Position numbers and translations under genes: made by a program. Of a stretch of 64,000 nucleotides of DNA, positions 49,811 through 61,033 are shown piece by piece (position 1 is the first letter of the stretch; every line of letters begins with the position of its first letter). The notes under the pieces are model-generated. The model did no database searches, had not been told where the DNA came from, and saw nothing but the letters and a program-made list of their open reading frames with translations. This DNA is from Tritrichomonas foetus (Eukaryota; Parabasalia; Tritrichomonadida; Tritrichomonadidae): NCBI GenBank assembly GCA_001839685.1, contig MLAK01000272.1, forward strand, positions 1-64,000, in the 5' to 3' direction.

Positions 49811-51539
49811 ATTTTTTTTATTTATATCAAAATTATTAATATTTTTTTTATACTTCATTTTTGTATTTTGGAAAACATTATAATTTTCGATGGAGGGTCA
49901 TATGATAATAAAAAGCACGATTTATGATAAGAAATAATCAAGATATTAATGCTATAAAATCCCTTTTTATCTCAATAATTCTCAGAAATTTCTGTGGGGT
50001 TTATTTTTTTCTCACAATTTTTTTTTGGATTTGGTTTTCTCTGTATCTTGATTTTTAAATTATAATATTTATATATTATTAATAGGATTACAATTAAATA
50101 ATTTTTAGATGACAATAATATCAACAATTATTCATTTAGATCTCTCAATAGTCTTCTACATCTAGAGCTAGTTAGTTTGTATACATCTATATAATGAGAA
50201 ATCATTTTAAAAAGTTCAACACATCTTTCAAATTAATCACGTGAATTTTGTGAATGCAATTCAGTTTTTGAATTTTATTAAAAGATTTATCTCTGTTATC
50301 TTTTTTAAAAAAATGTATATGCACATTATTCTAAGCTTTAATTATTAGATAATTGGATCTATGAAGAGATACTTCAGAATAATAACACACTCTCTCAATA
50401 TTGGAAAAGATATATGAAGTTACATTCATTTGCATAAAATGATTTTTCACAAATATTTGAAATATAATTATTCTCCTGTTGAGTTAGAGTAATCAAATAA
50501 TTCAATGAGCTCGAAATTTTTCTTTGAAAGCAGAAAATGGCCAATTTTCCTTTAAAGTTGTTCAATTTTTCTCTCTCAAACTTCAACCAAAATTAGGAAT
50601 TCAATATTCACAAAATTTTGTTAGGATTTATTTACAACGATATTTCTGCTTTTGTAAGAATCTTTCAAAATACGCGTGATAGTTCTTATTTCTGCTCTCA
50701 TTCGCTTTTATCCAAAGTGATATATGCAATTTTGATGATAATCCCTGATTATTCGGGTGAAATTCAAATCCAATATTTGTGAAAAATTTTTTATGACAAA
50801 AATAACTTATATCGATGTTTGAGCTCAAACTACAGAATTTTGCCTTATTTGTAATTTATTTATATCAATACAAAGTTTTTCATGTCATGTTCTTCGTTTC
50901 GCACTATAGAAAAAATATTTGAATTAAATATTTTGAGAGAATATGGTTGCAATTGTTCGAACTTTTGAAATCAAAATTGGCCGACCAACGAAAGCAAGTT
51001 CTCCAAGAATTGATACTTCCGATTAACAGTTCTTTTGATTTGAACAAGAATCTTATTAAACAAAATACTTTTTATCTTATCAATGAGTTCCAAAATTGCT
51101 CAGAATCATGCCTGTATTTACTTTCATTGTTTATATCTGTATTTCTTCACACAATTTCAATTATCTCTTGGCATAGACACTAACAGATGATATAGATAGA
51201 AATAAAGCATGATTTTTATTAACCAACAGACTTTTGGCTTTGATGTTGTTTCATATTGATATGAAAACATAATTCGAGTATGTTCATTTATGTACACTAT
51301 CGATTTCTTAGAGTTCCTTTTTTTAGTAAAAAAATAATTAAGGAATATGAATTTTTCCTCATTCTGCTTTTGAGTCAATTTTATGTCAAATGAAATTGGA
51401 ACAAACCTTTCAAAAACGATGGGAAAATAAATCAACAAAAAGAAATAAGATAAAACTCACTGTTGACCAAACTATCTAATCTCTATTCCAAAGGTGACAG
51501 TAGTTTGTTAAAGGTGATTTGTTGACTCTCAATTTCAAA

Positions 51540-51900
51540 GCAAACTTTTGAATTCACAAATTAAAGGAACAAAACTAAACGAAGCGAAACTAAATTAATA
51601 AAGCAAAGAAAAACAAAACAAACAAAACAAAACAAACGAAACAAAATTAAGCAAAACAAAACAAACAAATCAAAACAAAATAAATCAAAACAAAATAAAT
51701 AAAGCAAACAAAACAAAATAAATCAAAACAAAGCAAACAAAATAAACAAAACAAAACGAAGCAAAACAAAATAAATAAAGCAAACAAAACAAAATTAAGC
51801 AAAACAAAGCAAACAAAATAAACAAAACAAAACGAGGCAAAACAAAACGAAACGAAACAAAATAAAGCAAAACAAAACAAAATAAAGGAAAATTTGAATT
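51540..51900. repeat. Low-complexity (AAAACA/AAATAA)n tract
   Basis: The stretch consists almost only of AACAAAAC, AAATAAAG and AACGAAAC-like blocks. It lies immediately 3' of the Rpn8 gene (minus strand). The long Phe/Cys/Leu-rich frames on the minus strand here come from the repeat and are not genes. Confidence 0.9.
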
Positions 51901-51920
51901 TAAAAATTATATTACTCTGT

Positions 51921-52829
51921 TTATTTTGTTTCTTTCTTATTTTCATCATCTTTCTTTTCTTCTTCTGGCTTTTTCTCGTTTCCTGAGTGCTTGCTTCGGT
52001 TGTTCACGAGTTCGTGAAGGGAAACAACCGATCTGCAAAGTTGTGAAATGAAAATCATGAATGCAGAATCATCACTTTTAGTAGAAAGTGAATCAACTGT
52101 GTCTTTCAATTCGAGGTTCGGAAGGAGGTTAAAAATAGATTGTGTAATTCCAATAATTTCATTATCAACTTCTTTTTTGCCATCAATCACTTCTTGAAGA
52201 TATTCTGATATTCCTTTCAATCTATGCTCAAGGGCTGCAAGTCCGTGAACCGAATTCACAAGAGTTGTTCCGATTTCTGACATATCAACATCTTTAATAT
52301 CTCTCAATAAATGTTCGACACCTATTTCTTCGACTTCGAGGAAGTCTACAATTGTTGGGACGTTCTGAAAAGATGTGACAATTGGGCGGCCATCTGGTCT
52401 GACTCTTTCAGCGCCGACAAAAGCGGCAACTGGAATTTCATGTTGATCTTTCGCATCAACGTCTGTTGTGATGAAAACTGGGTTCTCGTTATAACGGCGC
52501 ATCATGTGGTGAATGTCGAGATCGTTCTTACAAACAGTTGTGCTTGATGAATACCATCCAATAATTTTTTCTTTCAGTGTGACCTTACGATGTAATGCGT
52601 ACATCTCGTCGATGAAGTTTGTATCAACGAAAAAAATTGATGGATCGTTTACATCTTCTTCAAAAGGGACTGCAAAGCATTGTAAAACATTAACTTGACC
52701 TTTAAATTCGTCACCGAGAAGAATACCAATGACACGCTTGTTTGCCATGTTATTTGACACGCGGTGGTGGTGATCGGCAATGGAAAGAAGAACAATTGGA
52801 TGAACAGCGACGCGTTCGATTGTTGACAT
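51921..52829 (-). CDS. RPN8: 26S proteasome regulatory subunit Rpn8 (PSMD7)
   Basis: The 302-residue protein has an N-terminal MPN domain (about 5-140) beginning VAVHPIVLLSIADHHHRVSN and containing KRVIGILLGDEF and the block KEKIIGWYSSSTTVCKNDLD. The JAMM zinc ligands (HxH) are absent, as in all Rpn8 proteins. The diagnostic EEIGVEHLLRDIKD follows, then the C-terminal helices (FNLLPNLELKDTVDSLSTKS and SQLCRSVVSLHELVNNRSKH). Rpn8 pairs with the deubiquitinase Rpn11 in the proteasome lid and is catalytically inert. The tail is Lys/Glu-rich. Length is normal for the family. Confidence 0.94.
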   Translation of the reverse strand: MSTIERVAVHPIVLLSIADHHHRVSNNMANKRVIGILLGDEFKGQVNVLQCFAVPFEEDVNDPSIFFVDTNFIDEMYALHRKVTLKEKIIGWYSSSTTVCKNDLDIHHMMRRYNENPVFITTDVDAKDQHEIPVAAFVGAERVRPDGRPIVTSFQNVPTIVDFLEVEEIGVEHLLRDIKDVDMSEIGTTLVNSVHGLAALEHRLKGISEYLQEVIDGKKEVDNEIIGITQSIFNLLPNLELKDTVDSLSTKSDDSAFMIFISQLCRSVVSLHELVNNRSKHSGNEKKPEEEKKDDENKKETK

Positions 52830-53709
52830 TCTGTTTTTTAAATAAAGGTGACCAACTATAAAGCTATCGTTGTCTCGAATAATGAAATATGATGTGAAAA
52901 AAATTCTAATTTCAAATATTCAAAGTGAAATGTTAGTTGAAATTTTCATAAATTTTGTTCAATCTGATCACTTTTTATGATGCTATATAGCCAGTTTCAG
53001 AACACATCAAACTATATTTATAATGATTCCTTACTTTCTTTTGTATTTTCAAATAATAATACAATTCACTTGAAATTATATTCATTGCTTTTTGATCAAA
53101 TCTAACAATTTACAATGTGTTATATTCTAATACATACAGGTATTCTTCTTGAAAATGAAATACTACTATTTAACATGGTGAACATCATAATCATACTTTT
53201 CATAATGAATCAATCGATAGACATACCTTAAAAGAAAATGCATCTGCATATGGTGATGACTTTAAAAGAAATTGATAAGACTTGATGACTCATCAGTGAT
53301 GAGATGATTTTCATTTTATTCCATAGAGAGATTATATATAATTTTATTTTGTTTCACGAATCATTTAGTCTGTTTGATCCCAACTTGCAATGCTTTCTTA
53401 TGATTTAGCTTATCTTATAGTCAGTTATTTTTCAGCAACTCATTGAAAATTTTCGAAAATAATTGATTATCGGAAAAGGTAACTAATGATCATCTTGCTT
53501 TAAGAATATAAGCTTTAAAATGATTGTATCTCATAATCATCGCATAAATAAGGGGAAATGAAATAAAAACATGATGGAAATAAATTCAAATATAGTAATC
53601 TTTTAATGACAGATTGATAGAATAACATAAAATTCATTATAAGTTATCGAATTTTATACATGTATGAATTAAATATTGAAGTGAGTATCGTCTATCCATA
53701 ATGAATAGT
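52830..53709. other. Intergenic stretch
   Basis: AT-rich; no gene was seen. A perfect 15-base palindrome (CTCATCAGTGATGAG) lies near 53288. It could suggest a hammerhead core, but the remaining core bases are missing. Confidence 0.45.
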
Positions 53710-54945
53710 CTAAAAAACAGGCTCATAATAATATCGAATCAACCATCCACATATAATATAAATAAACAAAATAATTCCTGAAAGTCCAAAATAAGTCGGC
53801 TTACAGAAAATCATTCCAGTAATCAGAATAGACACTGTTTGTGCGTCAAAAAGTCTAATTTGGGGTGAATCATCACAAGTCTGAATTGGAATGATCAATT
53901 CTGCGACAATAGAGGCAATCATTACTAAGATAATCGTTTTCTTAAAAATATTCAAACGACAAAAGAAAAACAAAAATATCGAAATTATACATAAGCTACT
54001 GAAAATGAAATGAAAATCAAATATTTTGACTTCATCTAAGAAATCAATTAAATTAGATGGCGCAAGTTCAGTTGAAGGGAAACCAAAAATTAAAGATAAG
54101 ATAATGATAACTGCTAATTCAATGACTAAAAAAGTCATACAAAATTTGGCAAATTTAACCGAAAATCCCATTCTGTATAGTGCTTTAATTAATATTGAAA
54201 TAATAAAAACAATAAAAATTGGTAATGATTCTGCTCGAATGACAAGACTAGAACCTGAAATTATGGCAAAATAGAAAAAAGCCCATATTATTTTTTTATT
54301 CCAATTTGGCTTGAAAAGGGTCAGAAATGAAAAAATTGAAAGTAGTATTGTTAGTTCATGTAAAATTGTAGAAAATGAAGAAATAGTATGACCAAAAATA
54401 CTAGGATCAAGTAAAATGACTAAACAATATAAAAATGATAGTTCAATATCACATTGCATTCGAACGAGTAATACCCATAGAATGCAAAAAAGAGATGAGA
54501 TTGAGAGGGGTGGCTGAATTGAATCACAATATATCCGTGAATATTTGTCAAGCATTGAGGCTAATGGATTTTCACTTGGTAATGGCGTGATTGAATATTG
54601 TGGATATTTAAAGTTCATTTCATAAAGAAACTGGATATAAAGGAAAGCGACAATTGTTCCATAAACTAGATGTTTGGAAGTGAATGGCTCGAAAAAGGAA
54701 AGGGCTTTCTTTCGATTTTTGTTTCTTGATTTGGTTGGTGTAGTTTTTTTCTCAGATTGAGTATTCTGTGGTGGCTTTGGCTGTGGCTGTTGCGGTGTTT
54801 CGTTTTTGGCTGGTGTAACTTTGGAAACTGTATGAGGAACGCGTTTTGCATTCCTCTTCTTCATTTCCTTCGAACTTTGGATATGACCAAATATCAACGG
54901 AATTCGATATAAACTTATGAAAAAATTCCAGTATTCAATTGCCAT
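53710..54945 (-). CDS. Polytopic membrane protein, unknown family
   Basis: The frame gives 411 residues. A polar Lys/Pro/Gln-rich N-terminus (about 28-85) is followed by about nine hydrophobic helices (for example HLVYGTIVAFLYIQFLYEM, IWAFFYFAIISGSSLVIRA, IIILSLIFGF, IFLFFFCRLNIFKKTIILV). An alternative start is the Met at residue 28 (54864, MKKRNAKRV), which would remove the odd Trp-containing leader. The loop between helices 1 and 2 is about 50 residues. The layout recalls GT-C glycosyltransferases such as protein O-mannosyltransferase-like proteins, but no signature was seen. It diverges from the small gene at 55018, with 72 bases between starts. Confidence 0.65.
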   Translation of the reverse strand: MAIEYWNFFISLYRIPLIFGHIQSSKEMKKRNAKRVPHTVSKVTPAKNETPQQPQPKPPQNTQSEKKTTPTKSRNKNRKKALSFFEPFTSKHLVYGTIVAFLYIQFLYEMNFKYPQYSITPLPSENPLASMLDKYSRIYCDSIQPPLSISSLFCILWVLLVRMQCDIELSFLYCLVILLDPSIFGHTISSFSTILHELTILLSIFSFLTLFKPNWNKKIIWAFFYFAIISGSSLVIRAESLPIFIVFIISILIKALYRMGFSVKFAKFCMTFLVIELAVIIILSLIFGFPSTELAPSNLIDFLDEVKIFDFHFIFSSLCIISIFLFFFCRLNIFKKTIILVMIASIVAELIIPIQTCDDSPQIRLFDAQTVSILITGMIFCKPTYFGLSGIILFIYIICGWLIRYYYEPVF

Positions 54946-55017
54946 TAGTAAACCATTTAAAAGTCGAATAATCGAAAATCAGATTGATAAAATCCGGATT
55001 TCACCAACATTATTCAA

Positions 55018-55266
55018 ATGACATCAACACCCTCACCAAAACCCACAGAATTTATCGAAGGAGCACTCGAAAGAAACAAAGTTTTAGAGAGATGGATAAA
55101 TATCGCTTTTTACGTTGCTTGCTCGCTATTCTTATTTTTAAGTGTCTTAATTCTGATTCGTTGCTATCAACGACACAAATATCAGCAACTCGAGGAAAGT
55201 AGACGTCATCCAGTTCATGGAACATCTCACGCAGGAGTCCAAAATCCAGATTTCTTATATCAATAA
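55018..55266 (+). CDS. Small single-pass membrane protein
   Basis: The 82-residue protein starts MTSTPSPKPTEFIEGALERN. A single hydrophobic helix (about 28-46: IAFYVACSLFLFLSVLILI) is followed by a basic stretch (RCYQRHKYQQLEESRRHP) and a short tail ending DFLYQ. The positive charges after the helix suggest a cytosolic C-terminus. The final YQ-type motif might be a sorting signal. No family is recognised. It is short, but a clean ATG and sensible topology support it. Confidence 0.55.
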   Translation: MTSTPSPKPTEFIEGALERNKVLERWINIAFYVACSLFLFLSVLILIRCYQRHKYQQLEESRRHPVHGTSHAGVQNPDFLYQ

Positions 55267-56011
55267 TCAGCTTATTTTATTTTTTTGAGTATTTCTTTCC
55301 AAAAAGATCATTGAAAATGAGTCATGTTATTATGGAAATTGTTTTTAATAAAAGTTTATCCACATTTTTTTTCCATCATCCTTTTTTCTAGTATATCGAC
55401 AGTTAATCATTCTATCTTCAAAGTTCCATAATTTAAATGATATGGCTCATTCAAAATTGCATTTTTTAATTATTTTCGACGCAAGATTATTTTTTTTATT
55501 TTTAATAATTTGGAAACTATCTATTAAACTACTATTGAATAATATTCCATCAATACAATATTATTATCATTTCATTCTCGCTCAAGAGAATTTATGAGAA
55601 TAAATTTGGTGAACATTTGTGGAAAATAGATTAATGAATAACTTAATACTATAATTCATTAATTAATGAATAATATAATTATAAATAACATCAGCAACAA
55701 TGAAGATTCTTATCATTGACGAATATTATTGCGCATTTTGAGTATTGAATTTTTGAATATCATCGTGAACATTAAAGGTCAAATAAAAAGTCAAATTAAC
55801 GAAAAATGTTCACGGGAAAAACGGTCACTCTTTCTGACAAAAAATTGACTTGGTAAAGGCGATTTAATTTACCTTTTCAAGATATAAATTTCGCCATTAA
55901 AATGTTGCCTGTACGTTAATGGTATTGAAATTCAGTTCATCGATAGCATTCAATTTTCTATGATGCATTTGATCACATAAGAAATCATTTTTTCGTTGCT
56001 ACAACCTGATC
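55267..56011. other. Intergenic stretch
   Basis: Strongly AT-rich; no gene was seen. AAAGGTCAAATAAA near 55775 resembles a string in the foldback element at 45175. Confidence 0.45.
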
Positions 56012-56398
56012 ATGTTTGGTGATTTTGATTTCTTCGTAAACGACTACGATGTAGTCTCTTCACCAATAACCAGCCCGACACAAGATTTCGAAATAGCTGA
56101 CTCGAATAGAAGCATCTCAATCGATTTTAATCTTGATAACTTTACAGCTCCATCATTCAATTTAATGGATGATATGTCTTTTTTCGATTGTAATCAAATG
56201 AAAATCATGGAGAATCAAAAGCTGGTCGAAAACCCGAAATTCAATCCAAAAGAGAATCGTGTTTATGCCCCAAAGCCATCGCTCCCTTTGAAAGCGAAAA
56301 TTCCGAAGAAGCATGTCGCATCCTTCCAGCCATTCCTTTCACTGGCAAGCGTTGAATTAACGGTTAAGTCTCTCAGAGAGCATTACTCATATTATTAA
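56012..56398 (+). CDS. Small acidic-to-basic protein, unknown function
   Basis: The 128-residue protein starts MFGDFDFFVNDYDVVSSPIT. The N-terminal half is acidic with many Phe and Asp (transactivation-like composition), and the C-terminal half is basic (KPSLPLKAKIPKKHVASF) and ends in a helix (SVELTVKSLREHYSYY). No known domain. The sharp charge change and clean ATG suggest a real small protein, maybe a regulator, but this is inference. Confidence 0.5.
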   Translation: MFGDFDFFVNDYDVVSSPITSPTQDFEIADSNRSISIDFNLDNFTAPSFNLMDDMSFFDCNQMKIMENQKLVENPKFNPKENRVYAPKPSLPLKAKIPKKHVASFQPFLSLASVELTVKSLREHYSYY

Positions 56399-57430
56399 TT
56401 TTTGTTCAAAGAAAGAAGATGATATATTCATTTTTTCATACAAAAACCTTTAAATGTTTTTGCTATATAGCATTTTAAAATCATCTTTAGAATGCTTCGG
56501 ATGTAGTTTAATTAAAAATATTATATTCTTCAATTTTTCCTGAATTTTTTTATTTGGCAGTTTTTGTATATATTTCTATACATTAATTTGGCTCTAATAT
56601 TTGTACGTTATAATGCTTTATTTCTATATTCTAAGTTCATAATAAATAATTTGAATTGAAAGTGATTTATTCTCATTCTCGATTAATGATACATTTTCTT
56701 TCTAAATTTCTTTCAATTTATATATATATATTCATTTGTCCAAAACTTTCAATATATTCCTTATCACATTGATGCGCCATGACATCATCTTAAATTTATT
56801 TATTTCCAGCAAATTAGTAGATTATTAATGGTTCTTGGCATTTTACACATTTTGTTTCGTTCGCTCGCAAAGCTCGTTGGCCGCTAGTGAAACAAGAATT
56901 GTGATATTTTGAAATTTATGCCATTATTCAAAAAGTTGAATTTATCTATTATATTGAATATGGTTTATATGAACGCTATAGAAATTTTGAATGTTAACAG
57001 GAACATATTTTTCTGAGATTCTGGAACATGTGATATGAAAAAGAAAGGATAAATTTTTTATACGAAAAAAATTTTGTTGATAGGATTTATTAATCTATTT
57101 TCAATCTCGCTAAATAGCTTTAATATTTGGTTTTAGATGTATTTACTCATCTCTTATCAGAGAAATTTTTCTCCGTTAATTTTCTCTGAATGTTCTGAAA
57201 GAAACTCAAATCTCTCTCAAAAATACGTATAATTCCGTCAAAAAGAAAAAACCGAATTTTTCATCATAATTAACTCTCAAAATTTATAAAACCCGTATCA
57301 ACTATTATTCAATTTCCCAAAGATTTCTTCAGAAAAATGGCAGCATTCATCAAGAAAACAATTCAGAATATTTGAATGTGACTTTTAATCTCACATAATT
57401 ATTTGCAAAGAAATAATCTAACTAATAAAA
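56399..57430. other. Intergenic stretch with a GC-rich island
   Basis: AT-rich apart from about 45 bases at 56853-56897 that are GC-rich and flanked by TTGTTTC and GAAACAA. TCACA near 57391 could be the initiator of the downstream kinase. No gene was seen. Confidence 0.45.
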
Positions 57431-58561
57431 ATGATGGAAGATACTTATATATCCATACGTACTCCTCTAGTTGATCCAACAATACCTAAATTTAACAATG
57501 GTTTCGACAATTCCGAGCACGATTTAATCGTCTGCAAAAATGATATCATCGCAATTAATTCAGACATTCAATTCTCCGTAATTGGACTTTTAGGTAGCGG
57601 AAAATTTGGAAGTGTATATCACGTTATCAATCTAGTTGATCAGTGCCAGTATGCATTAAAAATTAACAAATCATCAATCGAATTAGCAGGCACAATTTTG
57701 AATGAAGTGAAAACCTTAATGAATTTGAGTCAGAATGGAAATGAACGTTCTCTTGGAAATGTTGTTGGCTATTTTGGTCATTTTGTTTATCGAGGTCACA
57801 TTTGCATAATTCTTGAAAAGTTATCGTTTTCACTTTACCAGGTTTTACAAATAAGAAAATTCACTGGTATGCCACTTTGCTACGTGAAAATCATTTTGCA
57901 GGATCTCACAAATGCTTTAGCATGTTTTGATGAACTTGATTTGATACATTTAGATATCAAGCCCGAAAATGTTTTAATGGAGACACCAAGCTCAGTCCAT
58001 GTTAAGCTTGCTGATGTTGGTGGTGCTAAACATATTAGTGAGTGTGAAAATAAATGTTCATATGCAATTACTAGATATTATAGACCACCCGAAATCGTTT
58101 TAAGAACTGGAATGTCAAAGAAATCAGATATTTGGTCACTTGCTTGTCTAATAGCAGAAATGTATCTTGGAACACCTTTGTTTTTTGTTTCGAATGAATT
58201 ACAACTTTTAAGACTTATTGAAAAGAGACTTGATTTAAAAATACCTGAAAATTTAATTGAAATATCACCTAAGAAAGAAAAATTTTATGATTTAAATGAT
58301 GATTTATTATCACTTGCAGAATTTTGTTATCAAGAAAATTTGGATATCCCAATTGAACATAATTTGTTTAAGTATGATAAACTTGATGATATTATCAGAA
58401 ATTATCCATTACCACCCAATTTATCACCAGAAAATCGTGCAAAAGAAATTGATAATAAAGAAAAATTCTTAGATTTACTGAAGAAAATGCTCAACCCTGA
58501 TCCAAAATTGAGATTTAGTCTCCAAGATGTCTGTAATCACCCTTTCTTAACAAGCATATAA
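57431..58561 (+). CDS. DYRK/HIPK-like protein kinase
   Basis: The 376-residue protein is a kinase domain with a 45-residue leader. It has GSGKFGSV at 55-62, the ATP lysine K77 (YALKINK), the catalytic loop HLDIKPEN at 173-180 (D175, K177, N180), and DVG at 195-197 in place of DFG. The activation segment reads SYAITRYYRPPEIVLRT. YxxTRYYRxPE is the pattern of the DYRK branch of CMGC kinases, in which the YxY tyrosine is self-phosphorylated. Here the region reads S-Y-A. The key residues for catalysis are present, so it is probably active. Its targets cannot be told. The C-lobe contains an acidic insertion of about 80 residues (about 268-345). Confidence 0.9.
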   Translation: MMEDTYISIRTPLVDPTIPKFNNGFDNSEHDLIVCKNDIIAINSDIQFSVIGLLGSGKFGSVYHVINLVDQCQYALKINKSSIELAGTILNEVKTLMNLSQNGNERSLGNVVGYFGHFVYRGHICIILEKLSFSLYQVLQIRKFTGMPLCYVKIILQDLTNALACFDELDLIHLDIKPENVLMETPSSVHVKLADVGGAKHISECENKCSYAITRYYRPPEIVLRTGMSKKSDIWSLACLIAEMYLGTPLFFVSNELQLLRLIEKRLDLKIPENLIEISPKKEKFYDLNDDLLSLAEFCYQENLDIPIEHNLFKYDKLDDIIRNYPLPPNLSPENRAKEIDNKEKFLDLLKKMLNPDPKLRFSLQDVCNHPFLTSI

Positions 58562-58981
58562 AATTACTTTGAAATCTATATATTTCAACAAAATTCGTTC
58601 AAAAAAGCGTTTGTTCACATTTACATTGTTTACAAACTTTGGAATGAAAATTTAGTCATAGAAATGTCTTATAAAGACATATAAACTGTATTTTTGTATT
58701 TGTTTTTAAAAAGATTAGTAAAACACGATTCTTACTCAAATGGAATTTATTTATTTTTTTCTCTTTATTCCTTGATTTAACAATTGATTAATTTGTTCTT
58801 TTTTTTAGAAAGTATTTTGGAATTTGTTTGAATGTAACATTCCATAAATATATTCTTTTACTTCATACAAGAAAAGCATAAAAAATATCGCTTAGTGATG
58901 GTCAAAAAAAGGTATTTTGATATATTTTCATGAAGATAATAATATAGACACTTAAAAATATAAACACATTTATTAGAGAAA
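58562..58981. other. Intergenic stretch between convergent genes
   Basis: AT-rich; no gene was seen. Confidence 0.5.
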
Positions 58982-61033
58982 CTATTGATCTTTCTGTGAA
59001 TTATTCGCAAACATTTTGTCTTGATAGAAGTTCACAAGTTTTTGTTGAATTGGAGTCATTTCCACAAACAAAGATTGGAAATTCATTCCAGTCAACGATG
59101 AAATTTTTGATAAAATCATAATGCAATGTCTTCGAGTTGAAACTTTTTGATCATTTATATAAGGTAATAAAATCTTTCCAAGTTCAGAATAATTTGCAAG
59201 AATTGAAGAATCTAGTAATCCATCCTGTTGAATTCGATTTGCTAAAAATGAAAGTGATACTTCATAATAGTCTTTCGATTTAAGATAAGAAAAAAGATCA
59301 TCGACATTAAAGCACATTAATTCTAAGCTCTTCATAGCTTTTCCAGAAAATAAATGTTTCTGATCTTGAATTAAATCAAACAAAGGTTGGTACAAATCTG
59401 GAATTCGGAAATTTTGATGAGTGAATGAATCTGAATTTTTATTTTTGGAAATTACAGTTAATGATTCAATTAGAAATGTTAAGGCTAAATTAATTTTCAT
59501 ATTATTTGAATCATTAAGTAAATCAACAATGGATTTGGAATTGTTTTCTATATATATTTTGAAATTTTCTACATCAGAAACATGAATTTCATTTTGATTA
59601 AATTTTTCACCCAAAATAAAATTTTTTAAATTACCAAAAATTTTATCAAAGTCTTCTTTTTCTTGATTATGGTTCTCAAAATCTCCTTCAAATGTTGCAA
59701 AATATTGAAGAAGTACTTCGCTACTACAATTAACTGTCGCCATAAACTGCTTTAAAAACGTTTCGGTTTCACTGTCAAGTTTAATTACATAATTGTTTTT
59801 AATTATTTCTGTAAAAAATTGAATAGTTTCTTCAGGATATCTCGAAGAAATACCAACAAAGTTGTTAATAACAATTGATTCACCAAATTGTTCAAACGCA
59901 CGCTTAATTATACGCTTATTAATTTTGGTTGTGATGATTATTTCGGCCACATTATCTTTAAATTCTTCAGGCATTGTTGAAAAGAGTTGTGGAATCATAA
60001 CAATGACAGATCCAAATGCTGATGATAATTTTGATGCTGCAATGATAGAACTTGGTAAAGCAAATTCTAATCCTTCAAGTGCAAAAAACGACTCGCTTTT
60101 AACAATACTGACTAAAAGTTTACAAAATTGGTCAGCAGCAGCTTCATCTTGTGGCGGCATGACTTGATCGATTTCGAACATTGATGTTTGGTCAATTGAT
60201 GGTAAAATAAATAAAGATTTTCCTTTTGGTGTTTTTGCAGTAAAAGGTTGATATTTTCTGTTGACTTTTTTGACTGATCCGAATTGAGATTCTGGGATTT
60301 TTGAAATTCTTTTTAAAGTAGTATCTGGACTTTGTACATAAGAAACTGGTGTACCTTCATATAAAGAATTTGCTAATCTTGCATTTTCACGAACTTCTTG
60401 GCTTGGATCACTAATCAGAGTTGATATAACCTTTTGAATATCTTGAATAGACATCACAATCGATTTGGGCCATTCTTGAAGTGCAATTACAATACTTTCT
60501 GCAACAATTAATCTTTTTGCTGCACTTTTTGAAACTGATTCAGTCATGATGGTTTTGAAAATACGCGGTTTCTGCGTGTTTTCAACAATAGCAAAAATTG
60601 TATGTTTACAACTTCCTGATATAAATAATTTGCCACAATTTGTTTGTTTGAATAGATTAGGGATAACAAAATCAGCACAAACAGCAAAATTATCTCTCAT
60701 TATTTTAGCAGCAGCAGTAATAAGTAGTGTTCCATGTTTGACCAAAGTTGACCGAACATCAAGAATTGCAAGTGATGAATTGCTGACGATTTCAGTCAAA
60801 TTGAAAGATTGAAAGCGAACAGCATTCCCTTTTAGTAAAGAAAGTGCTCTTTGAATTGCTTGGGATTTTGCCGTCCAATCATTGGATTTTAATTCTGAAT
60901 TTATTTTAGTTGTTTCCTGTTCTGCTTCAGCTTCAGAATTAAGTTCAATTGGATCGATGTTTGCAAGAGGATCTATAAACGACTCACGAATATTTTTAAT
61001 AATGTCATTATCATCATCTTTTCTAATTCTCAT
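58982..61033 (-). CDS. CLASP-like TOG-domain protein
   Basis: I place the start at the ATG at 61033 (MRIRKDDDNDIIKNIRESF). The frame upstream starts with GTG, and an initiator-like TCATA lies just before the ATG. The 683-residue protein has a CLASP N-terminal (TOG) domain (about 45-230). It includes NDWTAKSQAIQRALSLLKGN, then LAILDVRSTLVKHGTLLITA, then FVIPNLFKQTNCGKLFISGS, which match the Arg-containing turns of the family. The rest is helical, HEAT-like sequence. CLASPs bind tubulin and stabilise growing microtubules. Only one clear TOG is seen, against two or three in animals. Confidence 0.78.
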   Translation of the reverse strand: MRIRKDDDNDIIKNIRESFIDPLANIDPIELNSEAEAEQETTKINSELKSNDWTAKSQAIQRALSLLKGNAVRFQSFNLTEIVSNSSLAILDVRSTLVKHGTLLITAAAKIMRDNFAVCADFVIPNLFKQTNCGKLFISGSCKHTIFAIVENTQKPRIFKTIMTESVSKSAAKRLIVAESIVIALQEWPKSIVMSIQDIQKVISTLISDPSQEVRENARLANSLYEGTPVSYVQSPDTTLKRISKIPESQFGSVKKVNRKYQPFTAKTPKGKSLFILPSIDQTSMFEIDQVMPPQDEAAADQFCKLLVSIVKSESFFALEGLEFALPSSIIAASKLSSAFGSVIVMIPQLFSTMPEEFKDNVAEIIITTKINKRIIKRAFEQFGESIVINNFVGISSRYPEETIQFFTEIIKNNYVIKLDSETETFLKQFMATVNCSSEVLLQYFATFEGDFENHNQEKEDFDKIFGNLKNFILGEKFNQNEIHVSDVENFKIYIENNSKSIVDLLNDSNNMKINLALTFLIESLTVISKNKNSDSFTHQNFRIPDLYQPLFDLIQDQKHLFSGKAMKSLELMCFNVDDLFSYLKSKDYYEVSLSFLANRIQQDGLLDSSILANYSELGKILLPYINDQKVSTRRHCIMILSKISSLTGMNFQSLFVEMTPIQQKLVNFYQDKMFANNSQKDQ

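Larger units (their letters stand above)
48899..51539. other. Long gene-poor region with gene debris
   Basis: No intact gene was seen. Four N bases lie at about 49183-49192 and 49560. A 32-codon frame at 49220 (MTKISLIANFANGRIQKYFE) and the remnant at 49622 look like fragments of coding DNA. Frames at 50628-50828 (minus) and 50941 onward (plus, MVAIVRTFEIKIGRPTKAS) are too short to support. Confidence 0.4.

Noticed and set aside
51647..51949. 100-codon Phe/Leu/Cys-rich frame on the minus strand
   Set aside because: It is the translation of an (AAAACA)n-type repeat tract.
53270..53310. Hammerhead ribozyme core (CTGATGAG on the minus strand)
   Set aside because: The partner GAAAC core and the three stems are not present; only a 15-base palindrome is there.
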